Shown here piece by piece: positions 34,349-43,726 of a DNA stretch of 64,000 nt. Numbering within the stretch: position 1 is the first letter of the stretch; each line of letters begins with the position of its first letter. Below the pieces are notes generated by a model that saw only the letters and a program-made list of their open reading frames with translations, was not told the DNA's origin and searched no databases. The position numbers were made by a program, and so were the translations under genes. Origin of the DNA: Rhodococcus sp. ABRD24 (GTDB taxonomy: Bacteria; Actinomycetota; Actinomycetes; Mycobacteriales; Mycobacteriaceae); the NCBI RefSeq assembly GCF_004328705.1, contig NZ_CP035319.1, forward strand, positions 3,906,001 to 3,970,000, given 5' to 3'.

Positions 34349-35743
34349 GTGGTGACTGCCACACTGCCCCCGCAGCTGCCACGGACCGTCGGCGAGCTTC
34401 GCGCTTCCGGGCACATCCAGCGTTCGGTCAAGGAGGAGTTGCGCGGGAATCTGCTCTCGGCACTCCGCGACGGCGTCTACCCGTGGCCGGGGATCGTCGG
34501 GTTCGGTGAGACGGTACTGCCGCAGCTCGAGCGGGCACTCATCGCGGGGCACGACGTGGTGCTGCTCGGTGAGCGCGGTCAGGGCAAGACGCGGCTGCTG
34601 CGGACATTGCACCTGCTGCTCGACGAGTGGGCGCCGGTGATCGCCGAATCCGAGCTCGGTGAGCACCCTTACGAGCCGATCACCCCGTTGTCGGTGCGGC
34701 GGGCCGCAGAGTTGGGCGACGCGCTGCCCGTCGACTGGCGGCATCGCAGCGAGCGCTACGCGGAGAAGCTCGCGACACCGGACACCTCGGTGGCGGACCT
34801 GGTGGGCGATGTGGACCCGGTCAAGGTCGCGGAGGGCCGCAGCCTCGGTGACCCGGAGACCATCCACTTCGGCCTGGTGCCCCGCGCACATCGCGGGATC
34901 GTCGCGATCAACGAGCTGCCCGATCTGGCCGAGCGGATCCAGGTGTCGTTGCTGAACGTGATGGAGGAACGCGACATCCAGGTCCGCGGCTACACCCTGC
35001 GACTGCCGCTCGACGTATTGCTGGTGGCCAGCGCCAACCCCGAGGACTACACCAACCGCGGCCGCATCATCACCCCGCTCAAGGACCGGTTCGGCGCCGA
35101 GATCCGCACGCACTATCCAGCGCTGCTCGAGGACGAGATCGCCGTGATCGAGCAGGAGGCGCACCTGCAGGCCACGGTGCCACACCACCTGCTCGAGGTG
35201 TTGGCCCGGTTCACCCGGCTGCTACGGGAGTCGACGTCGGTGGACCAGCGGTCCGGGGTGTCGGCCCGATTCGCCGTCGCCGGCGCGGAGACGGTCAGCG
35301 CGGCCGCGGTCCACCGCAGTGCGGTGCTGGGGGAGGCGGATCCGGTGGCCCGGCCGATAGACCTCGGCACCATCGTGGAGGTGCTGCGCGGAAAGATCGA
35401 GTTCGAATCCGGTGAAGAGGGACGCGAACTCGAGGTGCTCGAACATCTGTTGCGCCGGGCGACGGCGGATACCGCGCGGACGAGGCTCGGCGGCATCGAC
35501 CTTGCACCGCTGGTCGCGGCGGTGGAACAGGGGCAACCGGTCGTCACCGGCGAGCGCGTCACCGCGAAGACACTGCTCGGCGAGTTGCCCGAGCTCGATG
35601 TGCTCGACGAGGTGGCCGTCCGGCTCGGTGCCGAATCGGACGGTGAACGGGCCTCGGCCGTCGAACTCGCCCTGGAGGGGCTGTACCTGGCGCGACGGAT
35701 CTCGAAGAACCCCGACGAGGACGGGCAGTCGGTGTACTCGTGA
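34349..35743 (+). CDS. MoxR/magnesium-chelatase-type AAA+ ATPase (Rv0958-like)
   Basis: Protein of 464 residues. Walker A GERGQGKT lies near residues 74-81; Walker B and sensor regions are GIVAINELPDLAERIQVSLLNVMEER and LLVASANPEDYTNRGRIITPLKDRF. This is the I-subunit-like AAA+ class. Paired with a VWA protein 7 bp downstream, as in Rv0958-Rv0959, it probably forms an ATPase/VWA chaperone that assembles or loads metal into a target complex rather than a true chlorophyll chelatase. GTG 34349 and GTG 34352 are both possible. Confidence 0.9.
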   Translation: MVTATLPPQLPRTVGELRASGHIQRSVKEELRGNLLSALRDGVYPWPGIVGFGETVLPQLERALIAGHDVVLLGERGQGKTRLLRTLHLLLDEWAPVIAESELGEHPYEPITPLSVRRAAELGDALPVDWRHRSERYAEKLATPDTSVADLVGDVDPVKVAEGRSLGDPETIHFGLVPRAHRGIVAINELPDLAERIQVSLLNVMEERDIQVRGYTLRLPLDVLLVASANPEDYTNRGRIITPLKDRFGAEIRTHYPALLEDEIAVIEQEAHLQATVPHHLLEVLARFTRLLRESTSVDQRSGVSARFAVAGAETVSAAAVHRSAVLGEADPVARPIDLGTIVEVLRGKIEFESGEEGRELEVLEHLLRRATADTARTRLGGIDLAPLVAAVEQGQPVVTGERVTAKTLLGELPELDVLDEVAVRLGAESDGERASAVELALEGLYLARRISKNPDEDGQSVYS

Positions 35744-35750
35744 GGGCGGC

Positions 35751-37697
35751 ATGATGTCTCGCGGCGCCCGGTACGGGCCGTACGAGGGCGGTGATCCGCT
35801 GGCACCGCCGGTGGACCTGCGCGATGCGTTGGCCGCGATCGGCGACGACGTGCTCGAGGGAGTATCGCCGCGGCAGGCGCTGCGCGAGTTGCTGCGGCGC
35901 GGTTTCGGAGAGCGTCGCGGGCTCGACGACCTTGCGGCGCAGGCCAATCGGCGACGCCGCGAGCTGCTCTCGCGTAACAATCTAGGTGGCACCCTCGACG
36001 AGGTGCGCGAGCTGCTCGACCGCGCGGTGCTCGCCGAGCGTAAGGAACTGGCCCGGGCGCTAGACGACGACGCCCGGTTCGCGGAGATGCGCATCGAGGA
36101 GCTGCCGCCATCAACGGCGCAGGCCGTTGCGGATCTCGCCGACTACGACTGGCGCAGCAGCCAGGCCCGCGAGGACTACGAGAAGATCCGAGACCTGCTG
36201 GGTCGCGAGCTGCTCGATCAACGGTTCGCGGGGATGAAGCAGACCCTCGAGGGTGCGACCGACGAGGATCGGCAGCGGATCCGGGGCATGCTCGAGGATC
36301 TGAATGCATTGTTGGACAGTCATGCCCGCGGCGAGGACACCACCGCGCAGTTCCGACAGTTCATGGACAAACACGGCGAGTTCTTCCCGGAGAACCCCCG
36401 TACCACCGAGGAACTGCTCGACTCGCTGGCGGCCCGGGCTGCCGCGGCGCAGCGGCTACGTAACTCGCTCAGCCCCGATCAGCGGGCGGAGCTGGATGCG
36501 TTGGCGCAGCAGGCCTTCGGTGATCCGTCGCTGATGGATCAGCTGGACCGGCTCGATGCGCACCTGCAGTCGGCCCGGCCCGGTGAGGATTGGAACGGCA
36601 GCGCCCGCTTCGGCGGTGATGAGGGCATGGGGCTCGGCGAAGGGACCTCCGCCCTGGCCGATGTCGCGGAACTGGAACAGCTCTCCGAGCAACTGTCGCA
36701 GCAGTATCCGGGTGCCGGGCTCGACGACATCGACACCGAGGCGCTCGCCCGGCAGCTCGGCGCCGAGGCCGTCGCGGATGCGCGGACGCTCGCCGACCTC
36801 GAGCGGGCGTTGCAGCAGCAGGGCTTCTTCGACCGCGGCGCCGACGGCCGGTGGCGGCTGTCTCCGAAGGCGATGCGGCAGTTGGGCCGGACGGCGCTCC
36901 GTGATGTCGCGCAGCGTCTCTCGAGCAGGGGCGGCCAGCGGGAGACCCGGCGCGCGGGTGCGATGGGGGAGCCGACGGGGGCGTCGAGGCCGTGGGAGTT
37001 CGGCGATACCGAACCGTGGGACGTCACCCGCACGATGACGAACGCGGTGTTGCGTAATCCCGGCGCCTTGCCGGTGCAGATGGCGGTCACCGACGTCGAG
37101 GTCGCCGAGACCGAACAGCGTGCCCGGGCCGCCGTCGCGCTGCTGGTCGACACGTCGTTCTCCATGGTGATGGACGGGCGATGGGTGCCGATGAAGCGCA
37201 CCGCCCTCGCCCTCAATCACCTGGTGACCACCCGATTCCGCGGTGATGCGTTGCAGCTGATCGGATTCGGACGCCACGCGCAGGTGCTCACCGCCGCCGA
37301 GCTGGCAGGCCTCGACGGGGCTTGGGACCAGGGCACCAACCTGCATCATGCGCTGCTGCTCGCCGCTCGGCACCTACGCCGGCACCCCAACTCGCAGCCG
37401 GTCGTGCTGATCGTCACCGACGGTGAGCCGACCGCGCACCTCGAGGCCGACGGGCAGGCCTTCTTCGACTATCCGCCGAGCGCGCGGACCCTGGGATTGA
37501 CGGTGCGCGAACTCGACACCCTCTCCCGGCTTGGTGCCCAGGTCACCATCTTCCGGCTCGGGGACGACCCGGGACTGGCCCGAGTCGTGGACCGGATGGC
37601 CCAGCGCGTCGGCGGCCGGGTGGTGGCGCCCGACCTCGATGGGCTCGGTGCCGCGGTCGTCAGCGACTACATGCGGATGCGTCGCCCGCGCCGGTGA
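35751..37697 (+). CDS. VWA-domain protein partner of the AAA+ ATPase (Rv0959-like)
   Basis: About 648 residues. The first 440 are helical and charged, with a possible coiled coil in LDEVRELLDRAVLAERKELARAL; the C-terminal 190 are a von Willebrand A domain with an intact MIDAS (DTSFS, Asp467, Ser469, Ser471; later GTNLHHAL and TDGEPTA). MIDAS domains bind partner proteins through a metal. ATG 35751 follows GAGGGC; longer in-frame extension overlaps the ATPase gene and is not used. Function with the ATPase is unknown in mycobacteria. Confidence 0.9.
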   Translation: MMSRGARYGPYEGGDPLAPPVDLRDALAAIGDDVLEGVSPRQALRELLRRGFGERRGLDDLAAQANRRRRELLSRNNLGGTLDEVRELLDRAVLAERKELARALDDDARFAEMRIEELPPSTAQAVADLADYDWRSSQAREDYEKIRDLLGRELLDQRFAGMKQTLEGATDEDRQRIRGMLEDLNALLDSHARGEDTTAQFRQFMDKHGEFFPENPRTTEELLDSLAARAAAAQRLRNSLSPDQRAELDALAQQAFGDPSLMDQLDRLDAHLQSARPGEDWNGSARFGGDEGMGLGEGTSALADVAELEQLSEQLSQQYPGAGLDDIDTEALARQLGAEAVADARTLADLERALQQQGFFDRGADGRWRLSPKAMRQLGRTALRDVAQRLSSRGGQRETRRAGAMGEPTGASRPWEFGDTEPWDVTRTMTNAVLRNPGALPVQMAVTDVEVAETEQRARAAVALLVDTSFSMVMDGRWVPMKRTALALNHLVTTRFRGDALQLIGFGRHAQVLTAAELAGLDGAWDQGTNLHHALLLAARHLRRHPNSQPVVLIVTDGEPTAHLEADGQAFFDYPPSARTLGLTVRELDTLSRLGAQVTIFRLGDDPGLARVVDRMAQRVGGRVVAPDLDGLGAAVVSDYMRMRRPRR

Positions 37698-37732
37698 TGT
37701 ACATCCAAGCCGGTCTCCGTCAGGATGGTCCG

Positions 37733-38104
37733 ATGCCACTGCGGAGGATCCTCATCCGGGCCGCGATCGTGATCGCGGGCCTGTCGTGGCTGTTCCTCGT
37801 GGTCACGGGGATCGTCCAGGGCGACTGGATGATGCTGTTCTGGCAGTTCCTGCTGGCGATGATGGCCCTCGACTGGTGGCGCGGCCGCCAGGGAAAGCCG
37901 TCGATGCCGACGGACACGCCGCGTCAGAGGCTCGTGTCCGGGGCGATCGCGCTGGTCATCGGGATCGGGGGTGCCGCAATGGTGGTCACGCAGGACTCGG
38001 TGTTCGGACGCGTGGCCGGAGGCTTGCTAGTCCTCTCGGCGGCGGGCCTCCTGTACACGGCCCTCGCGAGTGTTCGCGAGAAGAAGCCGCCCGCCCCCGC
38101 GTGA
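37733..38104 (+). CDS. Small membrane protein, four helices
   Basis: About 123 residues with four hydrophobic segments (near 9-27, 31-47, 71-88, 95-112) and a short basic C-terminus (REKKPPAPA). No family recognised. ATG 37733 is preferred, but a GTG at 37694 overlaps the upstream stop and would add 13 residues. It may be cotranscribed with the AAA/VWA pair. Confidence 0.65.
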   Translation: MPLRRILIRAAIVIAGLSWLFLVVTGIVQGDWMMLFWQFLLAMMALDWWRGRQGKPSMPTDTPRQRLVSGAIALVIGIGGAAMVVTQDSVFGRVAGGLLVLSAAGLLYTALASVREKKPPAPA

Positions 38105-38128
38105 ATCAGCGGGTTTGTCGACTCGGGT

Positions 38129-38512
38129 TCATTGACTGGCGATCTGGATCAGGTTGCCGCAGGTGTCGTCGAACACCGCGGTGGTGACGGCGCCCATCGT
38201 CAACGGGGCCTGCGTGAACACCACGCCGAGACTCTGCAATCGTTCGTACTCGGCCTGCACGTCGTCGACGGCGAAGGACGTGATCGGGATTCCGTCCGAG
38301 ACAAGCGCCTTCATGTAGGCCTGGGCGGCGGGATGTGCGTCGGGTTCGAGGACCAACTCGGTGCCGTCGGGGTCCTCGGGGGAGACGACGGTGAGCCACC
38401 GGTGCTCGCCGAGTGGGATCTCGTGCTTCTTCGTGAAGCCCAGAATGTCGGTGTAGAACGCGAGCGCCTTGTTCTGATCGTCGACGTGCACGCTCGTCAG
38501 GTGGATCCGCAT
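38129..38512 (-). CDS. VOC/glyoxalase superfamily protein
   Basis: Protein of 127 residues, one vicinal-oxygen-chelate unit pair: MRIHLTSVHVDDQNKALAFYTDILGF, then LTVVSPEDPDGTELVLEP and FDDTCGNLIQI. Members are glyoxalases, dioxygenases or resistance proteins; metal ligands suggested are His8 and Glu near residue 53. ATG 38512 has GAAGAGG just upstream, which rules out a longer start. It is divergent from the amidase gene. Confidence 0.88.
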   Translation of the reverse strand: MRIHLTSVHVDDQNKALAFYTDILGFTKKHEIPLGEHRWLTVVSPEDPDGTELVLEPDAHPAAQAYMKALVSDGIPITSFAVDDVQAEYERLQSLGVVFTQAPLTMGAVTTAVFDDTCGNLIQIASQ

Positions 38513-38640
38513 GGTGCCTCTTCCTCTCTTTCGTGGTCCGGGGCAGGCGCCGGCCAGCGGTCGGTAATGGTTCGCAGCGGTGTGGTGTCGAGATGGTGGA
38601 GGCAAGTATTCACTTCTCTGCCAATGGTTGCTCGATGACG

Positions 38641-38662
38641 CCATCGGTCATCCGACCGATGG
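38641..38662. promoter_or_regulatory. 22-bp inverted repeat upstream of the amidase gene
   Basis: Nine-bp perfect arms, CCATCGGTC and GACCGATGG, around ATCC, 68 bp before the amidase ATG and 128 bp from the VOC gene start. A candidate operator for either gene. Its symmetric form suits a dimeric regulator. Confidence 0.5.
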
Positions 38663-38730
38663 TGTAGGTGTGACGGCGGTCATAGCGTGGCGTTCGTCCT
38701 CGAAATACGTCACCGTGAAGGGTGGTTCCC

Positions 38731-40149
38731 ATGAACGCATCGGATCTGGGTTGGATGCCGGCAACCGAGATGGCCGCGCAGGTCGCCTCGAAGGAGTTGT
38801 CGCCCAACGAGATCGCAGAGGAGATGATCCGCCGGGTCGAGGAGGTCAATCCCTCGGTCAACGCGATCGTGCACTTCGACGCCGCGCAGGTGCGTCGCGA
38901 CGCTGAGGAGTTGACGCGCGCACAGGGCAGTGGTGAACCGCTCGGTCCGCTCCACGGCGTGCCCTTCACCATCAAGGACCTCACCGACGTCCGCGGACTC
39001 CCGACCACGTTCGGGCTCAAGCCCATGCGAGACAACACGGCCGAGCGGGATGCGGTGATCGTCACGCGGCTGCGTGAGGCAGGCGGTCTCTACTTGGGCA
39101 AGACGAACACCCCGGAGACCGGCTACTACGGCGGAACCGACAATCATCTGTTCGGGCCGACGCACAACCCGTGGAAGCCGGGGCATACCGCCGGCGGTTC
39201 CAGTGGTGGTGCTGCCGCCGCGGTGGCTGCGGGCCTCGGCCCACTCGCCGAGGGTAGTGACGGCGCGGGTTCGGTACGGATTCCGGCCGCAATGTGTGGA
39301 GTCGTCGGACTCAAGCCGACGACCGGTGTGATCCCGCAGGCGATCTTGCCCGGGCGCTACAACAACTGGGCGTACCACGGGCCGATCACCCGGACCGTCG
39401 CGGACAATGCGCTGATGCTGGATATCCTTGCTGGACCGGATAATTCGGATCCGCTGAGTATCGAGCGCGTCGAGGAGTCGTACGTCGAGGCGGCGCGGGG
39501 GAGTATCGACGGGCTGCGAGTGGCGTGGTCGCCGAATCTGGGCCTGGGGTACGTCGAACCCGACGTCGCGGCCGTGTGTGCCGAGGCCGTCGCATGCTTC
39601 GAGGAGATGGGCGCCAAGATCACTGAGGCCACCCCGGCATGGGGCAATCCGTCCGAGGCGATGTGGCACGGCGTCTGGGTGCCGGGCTTCGCGGGCGAGC
39701 ACGACATGCTCGACTGGGATTCGCTGCACGGTGAGGTCGATGACAACCTGATCGAGCTGATCCACGAAGGACGGCGGCTCACCGGTGTGGACTACGGGCG
39801 CGCCGACGCCTTCCGTGGCCGGATGTGGGACACCTGGACCGAGTTCATGAACGACTACGACGTCCTCATCTCTCCGACGCTGGCATCCGCCACCTTCCCG
39901 CTCACGCAGTTCGCGCCCGACTGGTTGCTGGGCAAGCCGCTGCGCGAGCAGTTGCTCGACTGGCTGCTGACTTACCCGTACAACATGCTCAACAACCCGG
40001 CGATCACGGTGCCGGCCGGGTTCACCGCGGACGGTCGACCGGTGGGCCTGCAGATCGCGGCACGTCACCGCCGGGATGCACTCGTTCTGAAGGTCGCGGC
40101 GAATCTCGAGCAGGCACGACCGTGGGCCGATCGGCGCCCGGTGATGTAG
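38731..40149 (+). CDS. Amidase-signature family amidase
   Basis: Protein of 472 residues that hydrolyses an amide or ester bond. The Ser-cisSer-Lys triad is visible: Lys82 in PFTIKDLTDV, Ser157/158 in TAGGSSGGA, nucleophile Ser181 in GSDGAGSVRIPA, where the usual TGGS is GAGS. ATG 38731 follows AAGGGTGG; GTG 38722 is weaker. A LuxR-type regulator follows after 25 bp, so the pair may form a substrate-induced unit. Not GatA: no gatCB nearby and the sequence is of the general amidase branch. Confidence 0.92.
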   Translation: MNASDLGWMPATEMAAQVASKELSPNEIAEEMIRRVEEVNPSVNAIVHFDAAQVRRDAEELTRAQGSGEPLGPLHGVPFTIKDLTDVRGLPTTFGLKPMRDNTAERDAVIVTRLREAGGLYLGKTNTPETGYYGGTDNHLFGPTHNPWKPGHTAGGSSGGAAAAVAAGLGPLAEGSDGAGSVRIPAAMCGVVGLKPTTGVIPQAILPGRYNNWAYHGPITRTVADNALMLDILAGPDNSDPLSIERVEESYVEAARGSIDGLRVAWSPNLGLGYVEPDVAAVCAEAVACFEEMGAKITEATPAWGNPSEAMWHGVWVPGFAGEHDMLDWDSLHGEVDDNLIELIHEGRRLTGVDYGRADAFRGRMWDTWTEFMNDYDVLISPTLASATFPLTQFAPDWLLGKPLREQLLDWLLTYPYNMLNNPAITVPAGFTADGRPVGLQIAARHRRDALVLKVAANLEQARPWADRRPVM

Positions 40150-40174
40150 CTCACAGAATTGGTACATTCGGCGC

Positions 40175-40867
40175 ATGGCCGACAGTGGTGACGTGACTGG
40201 GGACCGGGACCTGATGTGGACCAGGTCCCCAGTGACGTTCGCACACGGTCTGCTGGCCCGGTGGGCCGGCGAGTTGGACTACGCGGCGGCGGCGATCACG
40301 TACCGGCCACGAGGTGACCGCGTCCACCAGGTCCTGGCCAACGGTGGGTACCGGGAGGACGTCGCGGAGTATCTGGCTCACGGCTTCGTTGCTGATGCCC
40401 GGGTCTTCGAGTACGTCCGAGTGGCTTCCGGAAGGCCGGTGTGCTGGGAGGACGTGCCCGGTTTCGAGCAGTCGAGAACGGCGGAGGATGTGCTGCGGCC
40501 CTCCGGCTTCCGGGAGGGTTCGTCGGTCGCGCTCGGTGTCGAGAAGGGGGTCGTGACCGGCGTCCTGCACGTGAGCTTCGACCGAGGCGTGCTGGACTCC
40601 TTGACGCGGTCGCGCATCGAGCTTCTGGCGGGGCAGTGTCGGCGTCTCGTCGCCGACCACAACGATCGGGCCGCGTTTCGGCTCAGTCCCCGTGAGCACG
40701 AGATCGTCGTCCTCGTGGCACAGGGGCTGAGCAACGCCGACATCGCGGCCGAGCTGATGGTCGGCAGGCGGACGGTGGCCACACATTTGGAGAACATCTT
40801 CGCCAAGACCGGGACGCGGTCCCGGGTCCGGCTGGCGGTGCGCGCCACCGAACTGGGCGTCCTGTGA
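40175..40867 (+). CDS. LuxR-type regulator with GAF-like sensor domain
   Basis: Protein of 230 residues. The N-terminal 160 resemble a GAF-like ligand-binding domain (FREGSSVALGVEKGVVTGVLHVSF); the C-terminal 60 are a LuxR helix-turn-helix (LSPREHEIVVLVAQGLSNADIAAELMVGRRTVATHLENIFAKTG). It lies 25 bp after the amidase gene on the same strand and probably regulates it. Ligand unknown. Confidence 0.88.
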   Translation: MADSGDVTGDRDLMWTRSPVTFAHGLLARWAGELDYAAAAITYRPRGDRVHQVLANGGYREDVAEYLAHGFVADARVFEYVRVASGRPVCWEDVPGFEQSRTAEDVLRPSGFREGSSVALGVEKGVVTGVLHVSFDRGVLDSLTRSRIELLAGQCRRLVADHNDRAAFRLSPREHEIVVLVAQGLSNADIAAELMVGRRTVATHLENIFAKTGTRSRVRLAVRATELGVL

Positions 40868-40877
40868 GTCGGTCGGC

Positions 40878-41804
40878 TCAGGCCAGCAGCGCGGCCACGA
40901 TCCCGATCGCGGGGATCGACGCCAGCGTCGTGACGAACGCGGCGTCGCGGGCCAGCACCATGCCACGCTGGTAGCGGCTGGCGTAGACGAACACGTTCTG
41001 CGCGGTGGGCAGCGTCGAGACGACAACGATCGCAAAGAGTTCGTGCCCGTCGAGGTCGAGCAGATAGCGCGCCATCAGATAGGCCAGCACCGGCTGGACG
41101 AGGATCTTGAGCGCCGACGCGAGCGCGACGTCTCGGCGCGGGCTCGCGCCCTTCTCGAGTACTCGCACGCCGTACAGCGACAGCCCGAATGCCAGCAGCG
41201 CACCCGGCACCGAGGCACCGCCGATCAGGCGGAAGGGCTGCATCAGTGCCTCGGGCGGAGTCCAGTTCGACACCGCGACCGCCAGGCCGGCCGCACCGGC
41301 CAGCACGATCGGGTTCTTGAACGGCGCGGTGATCGTCTCGAGCCGGGAACTGCCCTTGTGCATCGTGCTGATGTCGAGGACGGTGAGCGCGATCGGCGAG
41401 AAGACCATGATCTGGAACAGCAGCAGCGGGGCAATGAACGACGGGTCGCCGAGTACGAAGACCGCGATGGGGATGCCCAGGTTCGCTGAGTTCACATACG
41501 ACGAAGCCAGCGCGCCGATCGTCAGCTCCGGGAGCGGGCGTCGCAGCCACAGCCGGGCGATCAACAGGTAGAGGGCGGCCACCGCGAAGGCCGTGGCCGA
41601 AGCGACCGCGAGGGTGGGGGAGAACACCACGGACAGATCGGAATTGGCGAGGGTGTCGAAGAGGAGCGCGGGCGTCGCGACGAAGAACACCAGTCGGCTG
41701 AGCACGAACTGCCCGTGATCGCCGAGCGTGCCGCTGCGACCGAGGAAGAACCCGATCGCGATGACGACGAAGATCACCGTGAAACCCGCGACCACACCCG
41801 ACAC
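40878..41804 (-). CDS. AEC-family (auxin efflux carrier-like) transporter
   Basis: About 308 residues with ten predicted membrane helices in two halves. Typical AEC elements: IAIGFFLGRSG near the start, SYVNSANLGIPIAVFVLGD, and late LPTAQNVFVYASRYQ. Members export small organic acids. Start GTG 41804 has GGAGG about 9 nt upstream; the ATG at 41882 would add an implausible 26-residue extension. Convergent with the LuxR-type gene. Confidence 0.9.
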   Translation of the reverse strand: MSGVVAGFTVIFVVIAIGFFLGRSGTLGDHGQFVLSRLVFFVATPALLFDTLANSDLSVVFSPTLAVASATAFAVAALYLLIARLWLRRPLPELTIGALASSYVNSANLGIPIAVFVLGDPSFIAPLLLFQIMVFSPIALTVLDISTMHKGSSRLETITAPFKNPIVLAGAAGLAVAVSNWTPPEALMQPFRLIGGASVPGALLAFGLSLYGVRVLEKGASPRRDVALASALKILVQPVLAYLMARYLLDLDGHELFAIVVVSTLPTAQNVFVYASRYQRGMVLARDAAFVTTLASIPAIGIVAALLA

Positions 41805-41912
41805 GTCGCGGGCACCTCCAGAACCGAACCGAGAAATCGACAGAAGTCTATCCCCAACCTCGAACGGGCGTTCACCTCCCACCCGGCCCGAAGCATGCTG
41901 AGAACTCCCGTT

Positions 41913-42692
41913 TCAGGGGTTGGAGGCGAGGCGGAAGATGCCGTCCGCGGGGTCGAAGTGGACCCGGCGCGAATCGAAGGCGGCGCGGATCGCGCCGGAT
42001 TGCACGAGCTCCGACGGGGTGCCGTCGACGACGGTGCCGTCGCCGGCCGCGAGCCACACGTGCCGGGCGGTACGCAGGACCAGTTCGACGTCGTGGGTCG
42101 AGATCAGCACCGTGATGCCGGAGTCGGTCGCGATCTCCTCGAGCAGTGCCAGCAGTTCGACGCGGGCGGCAATGTCGAGAAATGCGCTCGGCTCGTCCAG
42201 CACCAGTAGGGCCGGTTGCTGCACGAGAGCTCGTGCGATCAGGACCCGCTGCCGCTGACCGTCGGACATCTGGTGCAGCCGGACATCGGCAAGTCGTGCG
42301 GCACCCATGCGGTCGAGGCTGTCGGCGATCAGCGTCCGTTCGGCGGCACTGAGCCGGGAGGCGAACCCCTGGTGCGGGAGGCGGCCGAGCGCGGCGACCT
42401 CACTGCCGGTGAGCAGTCCGGCGTCGACGCGGTCGGTGAGAACCACCGCGATCCTGCGGGCGCGCTGCGCCGGCGGCAGTGCGCTGACGTCGGCGCCGTC
42501 GAGCCGCACGGCCCCACCGAGGACCCGCTGTAGACCCGCGACCGAGCGCAGCAGTGTCGATTTTCCGGCGCCGTTCGGTCCGAGCAGCGCCGTGACATGC
42601 CCGGAGTGGGCAGTGAGACGGAGTCCGGTGAGGATGCGTCGCGGGGGTCGGCCGGGGTAACCGACGGTGACATCGTCGAGCACGAGCGTCAT
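41913..42692 (-). CDS. ABC transporter ATPase, FecE/siderophore-metal type
   Basis: Protein of 259 residues. Walker A GPNGAGKST, signature MSDGQRQRV (usually LSGGQ), Walker B LLVLDEPSAFLD and the switch His in STHD are all present, so it should hydrolyse ATP. Start ATG 42692 overlaps by 4 bp (ATGA) the stop of the permease gene. Third gene of a binding-protein/permease/ATPase set directly downstream of the cysteine-poor ribosomal protein genes, which suggests import of a metal complex under zinc shortage. Confidence 0.92.
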   Translation of the reverse strand: MTLVLDDVTVGYPGRPPRRILTGLRLTAHSGHVTALLGPNGAGKSTLLRSVAGLQRVLGGAVRLDGADVSALPPAQRARRIAVVLTDRVDAGLLTGSEVAALGRLPHQGFASRLSAAERTLIADSLDRMGAARLADVRLHQMSDGQRQRVLIARALVQQPALLVLDEPSAFLDIAARVELLALLEEIATDSGITVLISTHDVELVLRTARHVWLAAGDGTVVDGTPSELVQSGAIRAAFDSRRVHFDPADGIFRLASNP

Positions 42693-43726
42693 GCGACGCC
42701 TCCTGCCCGTGCCCGACGCGATCGCATCAGCACCAGGATCACCACCGGCGCGCCGACCAGTGCGGTCACCACGTTCAGTGGCAGCACGCCGTCGCGCCCC
42801 GGGAGCTGCGCGACCACCGAGCACAGCAGTGACACCGCTGCACCCATGAGGATCGCGCCCGGCAGCAGCACCCGGTGGTCCGACGTGCCGAGCACGAGCC
42901 GCGCCAGGTGGGGGACGGCGATTCCGAGGAACGCAATCGGACCGCAGAAGGCGGTCACCGCACCGGCGAGCAGTGCCGCCGACGTGATGGCGACGGTGCG
43001 GGTGCGCAGCAGGTGGACTCCCATCGAATCGGCGTAATCCTCGCCGAGCAGCATCGCGTTGAGAGCCCGCACGAGCGTTGCGGCGAGCACGACGCCTACG
43101 AGCACCGCGGGCACGAGCACCCGCAGATCCGACCAGGAAGCACCGGAGTAGGACCCCAGTCCCCACAGGATGAACTGCTGCATCTGCGCTGGCTGGGAGA
43201 ACGCGACCAGGAGGGAGACGACAGCGCTGGTGACCGAGCCGACCATGATGCCGACGATCAGCAGGGTCACCACGGACCGGATCCATCGGGAGATCGCGAG
43301 CACCACCAGCAGGACCGCCAGCGCGCCGACGGCCGCGGCGGCAGCGATGCCGAGGCGCCCCGTGCCGGCCACCGCGGCGAACACGCCGGCTCCCGTCCCC
43401 GAGCCGAGGACCACGAGCGCGACTCCGAGGCTCGCGCCGGACGAGACGCCGAGGATGTACGGGTCGGCCAGCGGGTTCGCGAACAGTGTCTGCATCAGGA
43501 GGCCCGCGACCGCGAGCGCGGCCCCCGCGCAGGCCGCAGTGACCACGCGGGGAAGGCGAATGTCCTCGATCAGCGTCGTCCAGCGTCCGGTTCCGGTGTC
43601 ACCGGTGAACAGGTAGCGCGCGGTGGTGCCGAACGGGATTGCCACCGATCCCACCGACACGGCGAGCACGACCGCCACCACGACGAGGGCGCCGAGTCCG
43701 GTCAGTGCCGCTGCGGTGCGATTCAC
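42689..43726 (-). CDS. ABC transporter permease, FecCD/BtuC type
   Basis: Protein of 345 residues with about nine to ten membrane helices. FecCD hallmarks: RLPRVVTAACAGAALAVAG, NPLADPYILGVSSGASLG, GIMVGSVTSA and GPIAFLGIAVPHLARLVLG (coupling loop to the ATPase). Start GTG 43726 overlaps the preceding gene's stop (GTGA). The family moves ferric siderophores, haem or cobalamin; the genomic context favours a zinc-related substrate. Confidence 0.92.
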   Translation of the reverse strand: MNRTAAALTGLGALVVVAVVLAVSVGSVAIPFGTTARYLFTGDTGTGRWTTLIEDIRLPRVVTAACAGAALAVAGLLMQTLFANPLADPYILGVSSGASLGVALVVLGSGTGAGVFAAVAGTGRLGIAAAAAVGALAVLLVVLAISRWIRSVVTLLIVGIMVGSVTSAVVSLLVAFSQPAQMQQFILWGLGSYSGASWSDLRVLVPAVLVGVVLAATLVRALNAMLLGEDYADSMGVHLLRTRTVAITSAALLAGAVTAFCGPIAFLGIAVPHLARLVLGTSDHRVLLPGAILMGAAVSLLCSVVAQLPGRDGVLPLNVVTALVGAPVVILVLMRSRRARAGGVA

